A stretch of DNA of 64,000 nucleotides from Dendrolimus kikuchii. Taxonomy: Eukaryota; Arthropoda; Insecta; Lepidoptera; Lasiocampidae. Both the position numbers and the translations under genes were made by a program. Where the stretch lies: the NCBI GenBank assembly GCA_019925095.2, contig CM034390.1, positions 1,785,501 through 1,849,500 on the forward strand. Reading direction: 5' to 3'. This document shows, piece after piece, positions 1-9,692 of the stretch; the stretch's first letter is position 1, and each line of letters opens with the position of its first letter. The notes beneath the pieces were generated by a model that was not told the origin of the DNA, ran no database searches, and worked only from the letters and a program-made list of their open reading frames with translations.

Positions 1-370
1 AGAGCAATGCTATGTATAGGCCTACTTTATTTCATTCAGGGTGATAAAATAACGCACAAGGACCTTGGTGTTGGTGGATCGATTGTCTAATATTTTTGAA
101 GAAAAATCTATTTTTTTAAAGAATTAGAACAAAAAAATGAGCGCGATGTTTTGTCTAATTTAACAGACGTTTTTGATGATACTAGCATGTAGGTACATAT
201 GTGTTGGAATCGAGCACTAGGGGCGCAGCGGGAACTTATCAGGAGCAAACTGAAAAAATAATAGTCCTGCCTGGTCTGGCCATTTTTGCGCCCCTCAGGG
301 TCTCTGTGGCACCGCCCTATTTACGGCACTGTCTGTATATTGTGACATTATATTCAGTCCTGTTCCTCAG

Positions 371-533
371 GTAGAAGGTATGGAGTATTTCTACTGGATC
401 TCCCGCTCGTTCAATGGCGAGCAGCTGTCAGCCTACGGCGGGGGGCTGCGAGCAAGATTGTTCTGGGGTATCGTACGAGGGGACACCGGGGGAAATCCAA
501 CAGTGGCGCCGGATGTCATACTTATAGGATCGG
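371..533 (+). CDS. Laminin alpha exon: first part of L4 domain
   Basis: The exon follows a cctcag acceptor and ends before gtgagt. It starts in phase 0 (Val-Glu-Gly) and ends after one base of a codon. The translation contains the L4 landmarks 'YWISRSFNGEQLSAYGG' and 'APDVILIGSG', which match the Y-W-x-x-P-x-x-F-x-G-x-Q-L-x-S-Y-G-G and P-D-V-x-L patterns of laminin IV domains. The first residues of the domain must be in an upstream exon outside the window. Confidence 0.85.
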
Positions 534-1634
534 GTGAGTTGATATATTTACGGAAAATCATGAATTTAGCCTTTTGGCCTCTATGAGAGAGGTTCCCAAA
601 CTTTTTTATATACAATTTTTTTAAACGAAGTTTTTTTAAAACTTACTGTTATATCTATGTCAAACTGTATAATTTTTTTTTTAATTTTCTTCAGTGTCTG
701 TCTGTGTATATCACCTGAATGGCCCTAGCGGAAGATCAGCGCTGGTTAACTTAACCAGCAACATGCTGAGCTAGGACCAATTTAGACCTCCACTTGCTTG
801 GTTTTTTTTTTAATGCATGTTACATTGTACATTTATTTATTTATGTTGTGTATTGTATTCTCATTTGTGCTGTAGTTCTAAATAAATGTTTTTTCTTTCT
901 TTCTTCTTTTCTTTCAATGACCGTGCCTACATATAATTCAATTTAGGTGATCGTAACCATGAAATTTGCCATGTGGGTTCTTTCCACAAGAGGAATAAAC
1001 ATGAGATAGTGTTTACACCGGAAATTGATACAGTTTAAAAAGGCGCGGATCCACAATTAATAAGAGCAAAGTTGCAGATTTTTTTTTATTCACTCTTCAA
1101 AAATATTGTTCCAAAAAAATTTGGAGTTGGATGAACGACAGAATTGAAAGGTCCCGACGGTATTCAATGACGTTGAATGATTTTTTAAATTTTCTGTTCG
1201 CGTGTTTGTCATAACCGTTTTATGTGTCATATTGTGCGTCACTTTATTGCTACACTTACTGTTACCTACTTACTTATTGTTACATTTACTTTGTTGGCAC
1301 TGAAAATCAGCGCTGTGCTGGAGGAAACTCCAACACAGCTTTGTGCTGATTTGCCGACCTCATTTGTAGGAAATGCGGTGTACAACATATCGAATTTAAC
1401 GTTTTTTTTTGCAATTAAGTATTTAAGCCAATTTTTTTATTTTTTTATTATATAAATTATTTTTTAGTGGAAACTTAAAAATAGTAACATGTGTATGTTA
1501 CGAAAATATTAGTTTATCAATTTTAAATATAATATATTTATATTATGACAATATGGAAATTTATTTATACATATTAATATTAATTAAAAATCTAAAATAT
1601 CCTATAAATAAACCTAACTTAAAAATATATATAC
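534..1634. other. AT-rich intron sequence, first part
   Basis: Intron between the first two L4 exons. No coding signal is seen. A repeat remnant at about 710-780 (a 'gatcagcgctggtt' segment) recurs in inverted form near 41,670-41,720. Around 1,140-1,190 there is a piece of another family with 'tattcaatgacgttgaatg', also seen near 41,120, 44,130 and 57,390. The rest is low-complexity A/T. Confidence 0.4.
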
Positions 1635-2107
1635 ATACATACATACATAACTTCACGCCAGTTCCCTTGCGGGGTAGGCACGAACAACAGAGTGCCATTT
1701 AGGCTTATTCTTACACACCTCACTTGCCTCTTTGACATTCATAACTCTTGTCATGCAAGCTCGTCTGTTCTTAAGGCTCCTGACATCACCTTCTGCTAGT
1801 ACACGATCAATTTGATCATGGAAGGTGTGTCGTGGCCTTCCACGACTTCTGCATCCATCCACTTTTGCATTGTATATCTGTTTAGTCATTCTTTCATCAT
1901 GCATTCTTTCCACATGCCCGAACCACCGGAGCATTCCTTTCCTTACCTTCACCCCGACACTCTCTTTCAGACCAACTCTCTTTCTTACTTCGGTATTACG
2001 AACGCGGTCCGCGAGCGTCACTCCGCAGATTTTGCGCAGTGCTCGCATCTCGACCGCGTTTACTCTACTTTCATGCTCTTTCTTCCATACCCAACTCTCG
2101 CTTCCAT
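1635..2107 (-). mobile_element. RTE-type retrotransposon, 5'-truncated copy 1
   Basis: On the minus strand the translation runs from 'YGSESWVWKKEHESRVNAVE' through 'GMLRWFGHVERM' and 'GRPRHTFHDQIDRVL' to the C-terminal 'ARELA' stop, then (GTAT)n. This is the C-terminal part of an RTE/BovB-type reverse transcriptase. A 14-bp target-site duplication, AAAAATATATATAC, lies at 1621-1634 and 2108-2121. Short 3' UTR and tetranucleotide tail are typical of RTE. The fragment cannot be autonomous. Confidence 0.85.
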
Positions 2108-2121
2108 AAAAATATATATAC

Positions 2122-2534
2122 AATAGTAAAAAACCTAAAATTAAAATAAAACCTATATTAAAGCCCGTCCAGCCCCACCAGACCACTGTCGCTGGGCATT
2201 GTACCTAGAAGGCTGGCACCATTACCGCGCTGGATACAGAGGCTAATCCTTCGAGCGAGGTAAGCTCCAGCCTTCCGGTCTCCTGTTTTGTCGACTATGG
2301 AAACTTGATTATGATATATGTATTAATTTCGTGTTTTATATATATAATAATATTAATTATTGTATGTTTCCCAAACAAATTAAATAAATAAATTAATTAA
2401 TTCACCATAGTATGTATAAATTATTTCTACATCCTAGTATTATCGCTTTCCTAGCAAATAAATTATGGTCCTTCCTTCTTTCTTCTGTTTGCATTTGTAT
2501 GCACAGAAGTGAACTATCTAAAATAACTTTGTAG
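2122..2534. other. Intron sequence before the second L4 exon
   Basis: Contains an unclassified repeat remnant at about 2,160-2,300 with a Pro/Cys-like GC-rich start ('cgtccagccccaccagacca') and then AT-rich DNA up to the splice acceptor at 2534. No gene is seen. Confidence 0.35.
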
Positions 2535-2731
2535 ATGGGTCCAAACTGGCATTCATGAACACCAGTCATGAGACTCCTGGTGCTTTGGAGATAGCAGTGC
2601 CACTGATCGAGGGGAGCTGGTATGTGATGGATGATGAAGTGGAATTGGCCTCGCGCATTCAACTGATGGATGTGCTTCGGGACGTCAAGGGGATTATGGT
2701 CAGGGCGCATTTCCATTACGACCAGGATGAG
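2535..2731 (+). CDS. Laminin alpha exon: middle of L4 domain
   Basis: Acceptor tttgtag, donor gtaaga. Two leading bases complete the Asp codon begun in the previous exon; the end is in phase 0. The translation includes 'LEIAVPLIEGSWYVMDDEVE' and 'LMDVLRDVKGIMVRAHFHYD'. This matches the second half of L4 domains, where a 'L.E..W' strand is followed by a 'F...L..L..I.IRA.Y' helix-strand segment. Continuous with flanking exons. Confidence 0.87.
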
Positions 2732-2754
2732 GTAAGATTGCTAAATGTGGTGAA

Positions 2755-3121
2755 TGAATGAATGAATGGAAACACTTTATTCTTCACCAAAAATTAGAAC
2801 TACGTTCTTAAAACTAGGTACAGTAAATCTCATACTAATATATAAAGCTGAACAGTTTGTTTGTTTGTTTAAACGCGCTAATCTCAGGAACTACAGGTCT
2901 GATTTGAAAAATTCTTTCAGTGTTAGATAGACCATTTATCGAGGAAGGCTATAGGCTATATATCATCACGCTAAGACCAATAGGTGCGGAGCAGCAATGA
3001 AAAATGTTTCAAAATCGGGGGGGTTTTGAAAACAAATTCCACGCGGACGGCGTCGCGGGCGCAGCTAGTGTTGAATAAAGGGCGGCCTTATCGCTTAAAG
3101 CGATCTTTTCCAGGCCACCCC
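2755..3121 (+). repeat. 'Ctttatt...cggccttatcgc' interspersed repeat interrupted by a Helitron
   Basis: Starts with a 'gaatgaatgg' run and 'acactttattcttcaccaaa', is interrupted by the Helitron at 2828-3068, and ends with 'gggcggccttatcgctt' and 'cttttccaggccacc'. The same ends occur at 24,000-24,080 and 45,085-45,840. The family is known to me as common in lepidopteran genomes but I cannot name it. Confidence 0.5.
2828..3068 (+). mobile_element. Non-autonomous Helitron (complete ends)
   Basis: Begins with TC ('TCTCATACTAATATATAAAG') after an A and ends with CTAG before a T, matching the A|TC...CTRR|T rule of Helitrons. A GC-rich imperfect hairpin ('cgcggacggcgtcgcgg') lies just before the 3' end. 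No coding sequence; it would depend on a Rep-helicase supplied elsewhere. Confidence 0.75.
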
Positions 3122-3220
3122 CTAAACTAAGGAAAATATTACGACAAGAGTGGCGGTGAAGATAATAAATAATATGAAACATTCTAAGAATAAGTGAAAA
3201 ATAAATAATAATACACTTAC

Positions 3221-3436
3221 AGCGTGTTCCATTAGTACACCTGGCGACCGTGGTCGTTGTGGTCGTGGCGAAAACGTCACTAATGACGTCATAATTTTCG
3301 ATCGCACAACTCTCACAACGCCCATGCTAAGAGGTTGGTCGAATAACCGTTCCACTTGGGTTTACGATTGTGACGCCGGCAAGCAAGTGGAACGGGAAAA
3401 ATCGCGGTCGTTGTGAGTCTCTAACGGAACGTAGCC
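3221..3436. mobile_element. Possible MITE with imperfect terminal repeats
   Basis: The left end 'cagcgtgttccattag' and the reverse complement of the right end ('ctacgttccgttagag') are similar, giving short imperfect inverted ends about 215 bp apart. The target-site duplication is not clear. Located just 5' of a solo LTR. Confidence 0.3.
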
Positions 3437-3888
3437 TTTATATTGTTACAACTTAGACGCCGAAAAAAACAAATTCACATCTGCATACCTGTAAAAACAC
3501 ATTTTATTACCTTTCGGCATTTGGACTTCTTTTGTTTACTTATTTATTGACATGCGTTTACTAGTTACTCTAGAGAACAGGCCATTGTTTTATTGTACTC
3601 GTTTATGGCCGTTGCGGTCGACTCATTAGCCAGGTGTGTTGGATTTAAAGTACAAACTTATTCTAGGAAATTCAGTCCACAGCCGGACGGACATATTGCA
3701 TCTGTGCAGTATAAATCAATGGCCCGATGAAGGGACGAGGCAGTCGAGCGATAACCACGAGCGAAGCAAGACGTGTGTACTACAATCGGGAATCTGTTAA
3801 GTGACGGACTTTGCGCGTGTTATTGAATTACGACCTTCTGCATTACGTTTGGACTAGTTGTGTTCGGTTATATTTGTACCTGTGTTAT

Positions 3889-4607
3889 TGGCCCTTTACG
3901 GGGCCCCGGTGTGGGCGGGTGCCCTGGCGGCTCGCAACGTCGCAACACTGCGACAGACACAGCGTATGCTGGCCGTCAGAGCCGTCCGAGGGTATCGCAC
4001 GATATCCTTCGAAGCGGCCTCCTTACTAGCCGGCGCTCTGCCGTGGGACCTGGAGGCCAGGACACTGGCCTCCCTGTACGCGTGGCGTAAGGAGAAGGAG
4101 GCCAGTGTTGGCCGACCTGCGCCCCGTGAGATCGAGGGGCGCAGAGACGAGTTGCGCCAGGTCCAGGTGGCAGAGTGGGCGGACCGCCTACTTAACCCCA
4201 GCGCCGGCCTCGCCACCATCCAAGCGGTGAGGCCGATCATGCCAGAATGGCTGCAAAGACGTTACGGCACCCTGACGTTCCGCCTGACGCAGGTCCTCTC
4301 GGGGCACGGATGCTTCGGGAGGTACCTGTGTTGAATAAGACGTGAACAGACGTCAGGGTGCCACCACTGCGTCGGCGGCGACGAAGACACGGCGCTGCAC
4401 ACCCTCCAGGTGTGTCCAGCCTGGGACGAGCAGCGTCGTGATCTCGTCGCGGCCGTCGGGGCGGATTTGTCCCTCCCGACCGTGGTAAAGGCCATGGTCG
4501 GGAGCGCCGACGCGTGGGACGCAGCCGCCTCCTTCTGCGAAACCGTCATGTCCGCAAAGGAGGCGGCGGAGCGGGAGAGGGAGCAATCTGCTAATTTTTA
4601 TATTTAA
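3889..4607 (+). pseudogene. R1-clade ORF2 C-terminus, 5'-truncated and broken
   Basis: One frame encodes 'LYGAPVWAGALAARN', 'VRGYRTISFEAASLLAG', 'GTLTFRLTQVLSGHGCFGRY' and, after an in-frame TGA at 4332-4334, 'CHHCVGGDEDTALHTLQVC' and 'SFCETVMSAKEAAEREREQ'. These align segment by segment with the end of the intact ORF2 at 31,100-31,860, including the C-x2-C-x8-H-x4-C knuckle. The TGA is the only break before an AT-rich stretch at about 4,590-4,621 that interrupts the basic C-terminal tail. Diverged from the intact element, so a different R1-clade family. Confidence 0.85.
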
Positions 4608-5111
4608 TATATTAATATATTTCGCTCCCCCCCCGCCAGAGCCGGCGGCGGCGTCGGAGGGTCGTCCATGACGCCCTCCAGCCGCCGTTGGCTACGGCCG
4701 TGCGGGCGATCGGCGGGGAAACCGGACCCGCCCGCACATAAAGGCCGGAGAGGAGGGACGCGCGCCGATCCGCGCGCCCCCTCTCACCTCGCGGTGAGGT
4801 AGAGGAGCCGGAGAGACCCAGATCTCCGGCTACCAAATGGTGAGGCCAGCCCGCAAAGGGGCCGGCCGCCGTCCGTCCGGGCTGGTGGTGAATGCGCGAG
4901 CTAGCCCACAGCCCGGACAAAGGACGCTTGGGATCGGACAGGGGTTTTAGTGGGTATCCCTAACCGCGGCGTGGCAATAGCATCTCACATCTCAACGTGG
5001 GGTGCTAGTGCCACCCCGACCTGGCGAATCCCACTCACGGGCCGCGACCTATCCCCCTCGCGTGGCCTACGGTCCTCAAACGGATTTCCACTGTATAAAA
5101 AAAAAAAAAAA
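4608..5111 (+). mobile_element. 3' UTR and poly(A) end of the R1-clade fragment
   Basis: GC-rich sequence containing the remaining basic-tail codons (Arg-rich at about 4,635-4,660), a 'ggttttagtgggtat' motif at about 4,943 and a poly(A) run at 5,097-5,111. The whole insertion is bounded by a 14-bp duplication TGTACCTGTGTTAT at 3875-3888 and 5112-5125, so it was inserted into the LTR by target-primed reverse transcription. Confidence 0.8.
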
Positions 5112-5466
5112 TGTACCTGTGTTATACTTGTTTGTACAGTTCTAATAAACTCTATAGTAATTCCAACGGCATTTTAATTCGAGTCTCGCGACTCGTAACA
5201 ATATACTATACAACAAAACAATACATAGTTGTAACTGTAAAATTGTCCGTAAAATTAATATTAAAATTATATTTAACGATAAAATGTTCTAGAAATAACG
5301 TTTAGTTTTTTTTACCGATATCTGCAATTATAGTATAATTATATAATAATATACTTACGAACGAGCACTCTTAGAAAAGAGCGTTGAACTAGAAAGTTGA
5401 ACTAGTTCCCCTGAATAGTACTATTCGATTATTAGAACTTTTCGATCTTCTTTGTTAGCATTGTTC

Positions 5467-5700
5467 CGTGCAGGAACGGAGAAAGAATACAATTTCCTGC
5501 TATGGGGCGGCCTGTAGTAACAGGCGACAAAACAACCCACAGCCAGGTGCTAGGATCAGCCCGTCTGGATGGCTGCCACTCCTAGTCTAAAGTATGCCGC
5601 CATAACAACCTTGAGTTGTGTTCCGGCATTAGTGGCCAGGTTCCAAACTCCCTCAGGAGAGCATCAGCGTATTTATAATGATTTTGGTGTTGCAATTTTT
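5467..5700 (+). repeat. Short repeat family A, copy 1 (partial)
   Basis: Starts 'gtgcaggaacggagaaag' and runs through the family A body to 'ttttggtgttgcaatttt'. The 3' part is replaced by a related but different repeat. Orientation is given by the family sense strand (5' CCGTGCAGGAACGG to an AATAAAA end). Confidence 0.7.
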
Positions 5701-5965
5701 TTTTATGTTTGCTAGTAGGCAAACTGGCAAACGGACCACCTGGTGATAGATGGCTACCGTCGCCCATGGACATCTGCAACACTAAGGAAGCCGATGCGTT
5801 GCCTACCTCGTTGAGACTTTAGGTCTGTTCACGCCCTTTTTGAAGAGCCCCATGTTGTAGTGCTGTAGGAAAACCTCGGGAAGGAGTTCATTCCATAACT
5901 TGGAAACATACGGACACAAATGTCCATAGGCGGTGATAACCGCTTTCCATCAAGTGGACCGTGAC
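5701..5965. repeat. Diverged repeat related to family A end
   Basis: Contains 'ggcaaactggcaaacgga', 'catggacatctgcaacac' and 'aaggagttcattccata'. It shares its head with family A but has a different body; I recall this type as widespread in Lepidoptera. Ends near a 'cgtgacactgacc' piece also seen at 11,030 and 21,547. Confidence 0.5.
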
Positions 5966-6013
5966 ACTGACCAATAAACTACAAAAGATATAAATTTTCA
6001 TAATATTCCTTAG

Positions 6014-6209
6014 GTTCGGTTAGAGTCAGTGGAGATTCAAGGTCCATTAGCCCCAATCAGCGAGGTTTGCTCGTGTCCCCCCGGATACTCGGGCGTGCAG
6101 TGCTCGCGCTGCGCGTGGACGCACGCGCGTGTATTGCACGCCACCGCTGCCACGCCCAGATTCGAGTGCGTGCCGTGCGCGTGTAACGGCCACGCCTCTT
6201 GTGATACTG
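6014..6209 (+). CDS. Laminin alpha exon: end of L4 and first LE repeats
   Basis: Acceptor ccttag, donor gtaagg; phase 0 in, one base over at the end. Translation: 'VRLESVEIQGPLAPISEVC' closes the L4 domain, followed by 'SCPPGYSGVQCSRCAW' (second half of an interrupted LE repeat) and 'CVPCACNGHASCDT', which opens the next LE. The L4-to-'CxCPPGY.G..C..C' transition is diagnostic for laminin alpha chains and perlecan. Confidence 0.88.
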
Positions 6210-6256
6210 GTAAGGATAAAATGTCAATATTATTCTCTCTCTTTTCTCACTTATCC

Positions 6257-6506
6257 GTGCAGGAACGGAGAAAGAATACAATTTCCTGCGGCCGGGCGGC
6301 CTGTCGTAAGAGGCGACTAAACAACCTGGCTACCACACCTGGTCTAGAGCATGCCGCCATAACAACTTTGAGTTGTGTTCCGGCATTAGTGATCAGGTTC
6401 CAGACTCACTTAAGAGAGCAGCAGCGCATTTATAGCACCTTTGGTGTTGCAAATGTCCATAGGCGATGGTAACCGCTTTCCATCCAGTGAGCCGTCTGCC
6501 TGTTTT
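6257..6506 (+). repeat. Short repeat family A, copy 2
   Basis: Starts 48 bases after the exon's splice donor with 'ccgtgcaggaacggag' and ends 'gagccgtctgcctg' in a T-rich run. A stretch of the body ('cacagccaggtggtaggg' in other copies) is missing. Forms an inverted pair with copy 3. Confidence 0.8.
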
Positions 6507-6527
6507 TTTATTTTTTTTTATTTTTTT

Positions 6528-6781
6528 TTATTGCAGGAGATCAGCAGACAGGCAGACGGCCCACTTGATGGAAAGCGGTTACCATCGCGTATGGACATTT
6601 GCAACACCAAGTTGCTGCAAATGCGCTGCTGCTCTCTTAAGGGAAACTGGAACCTGGTCACTAATGGCCGGAACACAACTCAAGGTTGTTATGGCGACAT
6701 ACTTTAGACCAGGGGTGGTAGCCATCCAGTCGGGCAAATGCCCTACCACCTGTTTGCTGAACTCCTGCAATAAAAAAAAAA
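6528..6781 (-). repeat. Short repeat family A, copy 3 (inverted)
   Basis: Reads 'ttattgcaggagatcagc' to 'gccctaccacct' in antisense and then ends unusually with 'gctgaactcctgcaataaa', the sense-strand 3' end, so the copy is rearranged. With copy 2 it makes an approximately 230-bp inverted repeat around an A/T spacer. Confidence 0.8.
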
Positions 6782-7320
6782 CCTCCCAATTATTATGGGT
6801 CGGCACAGTATGTCTTCTTCTTCCATACTCCTCTATCACCATACCATCTTTCACACAATCCATACATCTCTTTTTTGGCTATCTTTATAGTTGTCCCGAT
6901 CCATTTAGTAGTTCAACATCTTTTTTGTCACGTGACTTTCATCCCTCCTCACTACATACATACACACATACCACCTTAATCTTCTTCCTCTCAATTTCTC
7001 ATTCACGGGTGCAACTTTCAAAGATCTCCTTATGTGCTCAATTCTTAGCTCATCCATTCTTGTAACACCACACATCCATCTAGACATTCTCATCTCAGCT
7101 GAGTGGAGGCCTTCGTAGTCTATCACTGTGTAGCCCAACATTCGGATCCAAGAAACATGACCATTGGACCGGGTCTATACATATATAATTTCTTGACCTC
7201 ACTCAACTATATCAAATTCAACCCCAGGGTAAGTTTGTTTGAAAATCCGTCATTTTCAAAGTAAGAAGCGTGGAATTTTATATACGTGCTTCTGGTTAGA
7301 ACTTAATATTATTTTTACAG
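6782..7320. other. Intron sequence with degraded retroelement trace
   Basis: On the minus strand at about 6,905-7,141, 'TVIDYEGLHSAEMRMSRWMC' and 'RGRRLRWYVCM' loosely resemble the C-terminus of an RT of the same general type as the RTE copies, but diverged. The rest, up to the splice acceptor, is unassigned. Confidence 0.35.
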
Positions 7321-7409
7321 TGAATGGCCCCTGCGGCCCTTGCCAGCACAACACGACCGGGCCACATTGCGAACGCTGCCTGCCAGGGCATTATGGGAAC
7401 CCAGTCCAG
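7321..7409 (+). CDS. Laminin alpha exon: LE repeat
   Basis: Acceptor tttttacag, donor gtaatt; 89 bases, two leading bases complete a Val codon and the end is in phase 0. Translation 'NGPCGPCQHNTTGPHCERC' followed by 'LPGHYGNPVQ' is the second half of an LE repeat (C-x2-C-x-H-N-T-x-G-x-x-C-x-x-C-x-x-G-x-Y-G-x-P). Confidence 0.88.
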
Positions 7410-7471
7410 GTAATTTTTTACACACACACTGGTACCCCTCATTGTGTGTTTAAACTGAGATATTAGAGATG

Positions 7472-7586
7472 TCGAATATTCGGCTTCTATTCGGTATTCG
7501 GCCAAATATCGTGTAGTATTCGGCCTAAAATCACATATCAAGTCATGCAAGAAAAAAAACGTATATATAACTAAAAAATGTATATA
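7472..7586. repeat. Repeat with 'attcgg' motifs, left part (hAT-like?)
   Basis: Begins 'tagagatgtcgaatattcgg' with repeated 'attcggc', and similar sequence ('agagacaccacgattattcgg') lies at about 8,061-8,081 in the opposite sense. The pogo-like MITE at 7587 appears inserted into it. hAT affiliation is only a guess from the TAGRGATG-like end. Confidence 0.3.
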
Positions 7587-8016
7587 CAGTGTAAACTCCA
7601 TGTAACGTCACTCGATTTAACGAGAAACTCGCTTAAGCGTCTAAATCACTTTGGTTAGTTGGTGGTCTTCCATACAATGATACACTTTATATAGCATTAC
7701 ACCCACTCTTAATAACGACAATAATTAAGTAATAAAAAGTACATTTTAAGTTGCCAAAATTAGTAAAAACTGCGCAGCTGTGTACGAACTTATCGCTTTG
7801 TTATCCTAGCCCGAAATAAACTCGACTGTCAGCATATCACCAAGATGCCTCAATATCGCAATATGTGATTAAAATAAGTAAAAAAATACAACAAAATTAC
7901 TGGTGCAGCAAAAGACGTCAGACAAAAATAACAGACTTCTCTCCATTTAACAACAACTCTCTATAACGACATAAAATACGCAGTCCCTTCAGTGTCGTTA
8001 TATAGAGTTTACACTG
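7587..8016. mobile_element. Pogo/Tigger-like MITE
   Basis: Terminal inverted repeats CAGTGTAAACTC...GAGTTTACACTG, flanked by TA at 7585-7586 and 8017-8018. About 430 bp, non-coding. Repeated short 'taacga' motifs near the ends fit pogo/Tigger elements. Remnants of the same family occur at 32,253-32,464 and 32,903-32,999. Confidence 0.7.
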
Positions 8017-8385
8017 TATTTCAATCACAAATGATTGATAATTAAACTACGTTTTAACTAGAGACACCACGATTATTCGGCCTCTAAATACTATGGTTGA
8101 GTGAGTCATTTTTTTCTAATTTTAGGGCCAATTTTTCAATCATCAGATAAAAGTTATCACTGCAATAAATTATAATCTGACTAAATGCAAAATTGTAACA
8201 ATTCAACTGTTTTATTTATGTAAGTGTCATTTTTAATTTCCCCATGAATTAATGAATTACGTAGGCTAAGCAGCAATATAGTCTGCAAGAAAATCATGTA
8301 ATCTTCAGTTCATTATATGCCTCGAACGAATCCAGTTTTAAAAGATGCTTCGCGTTGTTACCCACTTAACTCATGTATGAGTTCA
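8017..8385. other. AT-rich intron sequence
   Basis: No gene recognised. The stretch 8,105-8,260 resembles 12,300-12,480 in inverted sense ('ccaatttttcaatcatcag' versus 'gatgattgaaaaatcgac'), so it probably belongs to another short repeat. Confidence 0.35.
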
Positions 8386-8387
8386 GC

Positions 8388-8640
8388 AGATAGGCAAAAC
8401 GCTCACCTGATGGAAAGCGGTTACCTTTGCCCATAGATGTTTGTAACACCAAAGCTGCTACAAATGCGCTGCTGCTCTCTTAAGGGAGACTGGCCTCTAA
8501 TACCGGAACACAACTCAAGGTTGTTATGGCGGCATACTCTAGAGCAGGAGTGGTGGCTATCCAGACAGGCAAATACCACTTGGCTGTGGTTAGTTTTATC
8601 GCCTTTTACAATAGGCCGCTTTAACGGCGTAAATTGTAAA
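8388..8640 (-). repeat. Short repeat family A, copy 4 (diverged)
   Basis: Antisense copy starting 'agttcagcagataggc' and reaching 'ggctgtggttagttttatcg' then 'ttttacaataggccgc'. More diverged than most copies. An A-run and a second 'ggccgtctgcctgtttgc' piece follow at 8,641-8,690. Confidence 0.65.
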
Positions 8641-8752
8641 AAAAAAAAAAAATCTAGTACATAGGCCGTCTGCCTGTTTGCTATTAATAAAGAAAAATGT
8701 GTGTGTGTGCAGTCCACACGCAGAAGTGAAACTTCAGAGAATATATTAATAA

Positions 8753-8927
8753 TAATAACAGCCCGTAAATGTCCCACTGCTGGGCTCGGGCCTCCCACTG
8801 TAAGGGAACGGACAGTACACCCGCCACGCTTGTCCAAGGCGTCTTGGCAGGTTTCACACATCGGTTATCTCGATGTACAGGTTGCATCACGATGTTTTCT
8901 TTCACCGTTATTAGCACGTAAGAATAA
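8753..8927 (-). repeat. tRNA-derived SINE fragment ('cccactgctgggc' family)
   Basis: Contains 'tgtcccactgctgggctcgg', 'cacgcttgtccaaggcg', 'atctcgatgtacaggttgca' and 'cgatgttttctttcacc'. The longer copy at 60,677-60,947 includes a tRNA-like B box, so this is a tail part of a SINE of the Metulj-like lepidopteran type (name from memory). The head is missing. Confidence 0.6.
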
Positions 8928-9038
8928 TAAGACATAAGTCAGAGAATAAATATACTCACAGATAATTCTTTTCTAACTTTTATTATTATAAATATAATTC
9001 GTAAAGAATGTAAAAAGTAAAAACTTTTAATTTTTTAC

Positions 9039-9138
9039 TGTTTAATGAGTCTAAAAAAATATTATTATCAATTTAATTTCGGTCCAAATTGGACCTATGT
9101 CTAGTCATCGGTCTTATTGACTCTCTAATCTGTGCTTG
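9039..9138. repeat. Left direct repeat flanking RTE copy 2
   Basis: About 97 bp from 'tgtttaatgagtctaaaaaa' to 'ctctaatctgtgctt' is repeated with few differences at 9,451-9,549. Related sequence also occurs at 13,985-14,080. Confidence 0.7.
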
Positions 9139-9146
9139 GAATGAAT

Positions 9147-9450
9147 GGAAAAAAGGAATTCTCCGGTGGTTGGGGCATGTGGAAAGAATGCATGATGAAA
9201 GAATGACTAAACAGATATACAATGCAAAAGTGGATGGATGCCGAAGTCGTGGAAGGCCACGACACACCTTCCATGATCAAATTGATCGTGTACTAGCGGA
9301 GGGTGATGTCCGGAGCCTTAAGAACAGACGAGTGTGCATGACAAGAGTTATGAATGTCAAAGAAGCAAGTGAGGTGTGTAAGAATGGGCCTAAATATAAT
9401 TCTGTAAAGAATGCCTAAAAAGCAAGGGATCAGGGGTGAAGTTATGTATG
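9147..9450 (+). mobile_element. RTE-type retrotransposon, copy 2
   Basis: Encodes 'GILRWLGHVERMHDERM' to 'VCKNGPK', with a changed C-terminal tail, then 'gaagttatgtatgta'. Flanked by direct repeats of about 97 bp, far longer than the 8-14 bp duplications of the other copies. Confidence 0.8.
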
Positions 9451-9688
9451 TACTGTTTAATTAGTCTAAAAAAATATTATCAGTTTGATTTCGGTCCAAA
9501 TTGGACCTATGTTTAGTCATCGGTCTTATTGACTCTCTAATCTGCGCTTCATAATGTCAAACTCGTATCTCGTTCTCTCGAAGGCTTAGTCCTATAATTT
9601 GTGTGTCAATCTCTTTTTAGTGTCGCTTTTTCGTTTCATCGAGTTTGGAATAACGATTCTACAGAATCACTTCGAATATTGTATTCCG
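9451..9688. repeat. Unclassified repeat reaching the exon acceptor region
   Basis: Starts 'tgtttaattagtctaaaaaa' and ends around 'aacgattctacagaatcac'. Homologous to an expanded copy at 13,985-14,592. It ends within about 25 bases of the splice acceptor of the next laminin exon, so the acceptor's upstream sequence may derive from the repeat. Confidence 0.55.
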
Positions 9689-9692
9689 CCAG

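Larger units (their letters stand above)
3444..5200 (+). mobile_element. Solo LTR 1, split by an R1-clade fragment
   Basis: Begins TGTTAC and ends GTAACA, with a 4-bp ATAT duplication at 3440-3443 and 5201-5204. Sequence is homologous to the uninterrupted 500-bp LTR at 9,943-10,442. A 'tataaa' box occurs near 3,710. The internal 3889-5111 segment is a later retrotransposon insertion. No gag-pol region is present next to it, so it is a solo LTR, probably Ty3/gypsy-type (class inferred from the 4-bp duplication and ATAT site). Confidence 0.7.
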
